Shown here one piece after another: positions 23,101 to 23,131 of a DNA stretch of 23,131 nt. Made by a program: the position numbers and the translations under genes. The stretch covers positions 1-23,131 of the forward strand of contig CBDUYN010000164.1 in assembly GCA_965371445.1 (NCBI GenBank). The letters are read 5' to 3'. Origin of the DNA: DASWIG01 sp965371445 (GTDB lineage Bacteria; Acidobacteriota; Thermoanaerobaculia; Multivoradales; J023). The notes beneath the pieces were generated by a model that saw only the letters and a list, made by a program, of their open reading frames with translations, was not told where the DNA came from and searched no databases. Within the stretch, counting starts at the first letter, position 1; each line of letters opens with the position of its first letter.

Positions 23101-23131
23101 TACCTTAGGACTCGACCCCGGTGCGGCTCCG

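Overview
The window looks like a stretch of a high-GC Gram-negative chromosome, most likely from an Acidobacteriota lineage (inference). The pointers are an orphan FtsX/MacB-type permease of the acidobacterial duplicated orphan permease (ADOP) type, a Hanks-type Ser/Thr kinase fused to a TolB-like/TPR sensor region, a sulfatase-fold protein fused to TPRs, and a complete MoxR-Bat aerotolerance-type operon. No rRNA, tRNA, CRISPR array, insertion sequence or phage gene was seen.

Layout. 1-94: 3' end of a gene with an FHA-like C-terminus. 131-589 (-): small XRE-type regulator, diverging from a TetR regulator (844-1497, +). The region between them carries two identical 20-bp pseudopalindromes 70 bp apart, plus a different 12-bp palindrome near the XRE promoter. 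1530-5145 (+) is a tight set: very-long-chain-type acyl-CoA dehydrogenase, an XdhC N-domain protein, an XdhC Rossmann-domain protein and a MocA-like nucleotidyltransferase. This joins fatty-acyl oxidation to molybdenum-hydroxylase maturation, without any hydroxylase structural gene in view. 5146-6130 is a small-gene island: a 69-aa conserved-looking protein, then a 90-aa protein with a RiPP-leader-like body and a short aromatic tail, behind the best sigma70-like promoter in the window and followed by a hairpin terminator.

6131-9049 (-) encodes the membrane-anchored Ser/Thr kinase. It diverges from 9172-11514 (+), a membrane-anchored sulfatase-fold/TPR protein whose active-site position carries Thr rather than Cys/Ser. 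11662-14130 (+) is the ADOP permease.

14179-22703 (+) is one operon: moxR, a DUF58 protein, a membrane protein with a DUF4381-like layout, batA, batB, batC, batD, batE and a 58-aa protein. Many junctions overlap by ATGA. The AAA+ ATPase MoxR and the VWA (MIDAS) proteins BatA/BatB probably work with the periplasmic BatC-E scaffold in envelope stress tolerance or in folding/metallation of envelope partners (family knowledge; exact role unknown). The window closes with a coiled-coil gene that appears truncated by a frame disruption, and a long imperfect hairpin.

A recurring regulatory theme is a -10-like hexamer placed 6-9 nt before the start codon (kinase, moxR, perhaps batE), which suggests leaderless transcripts.
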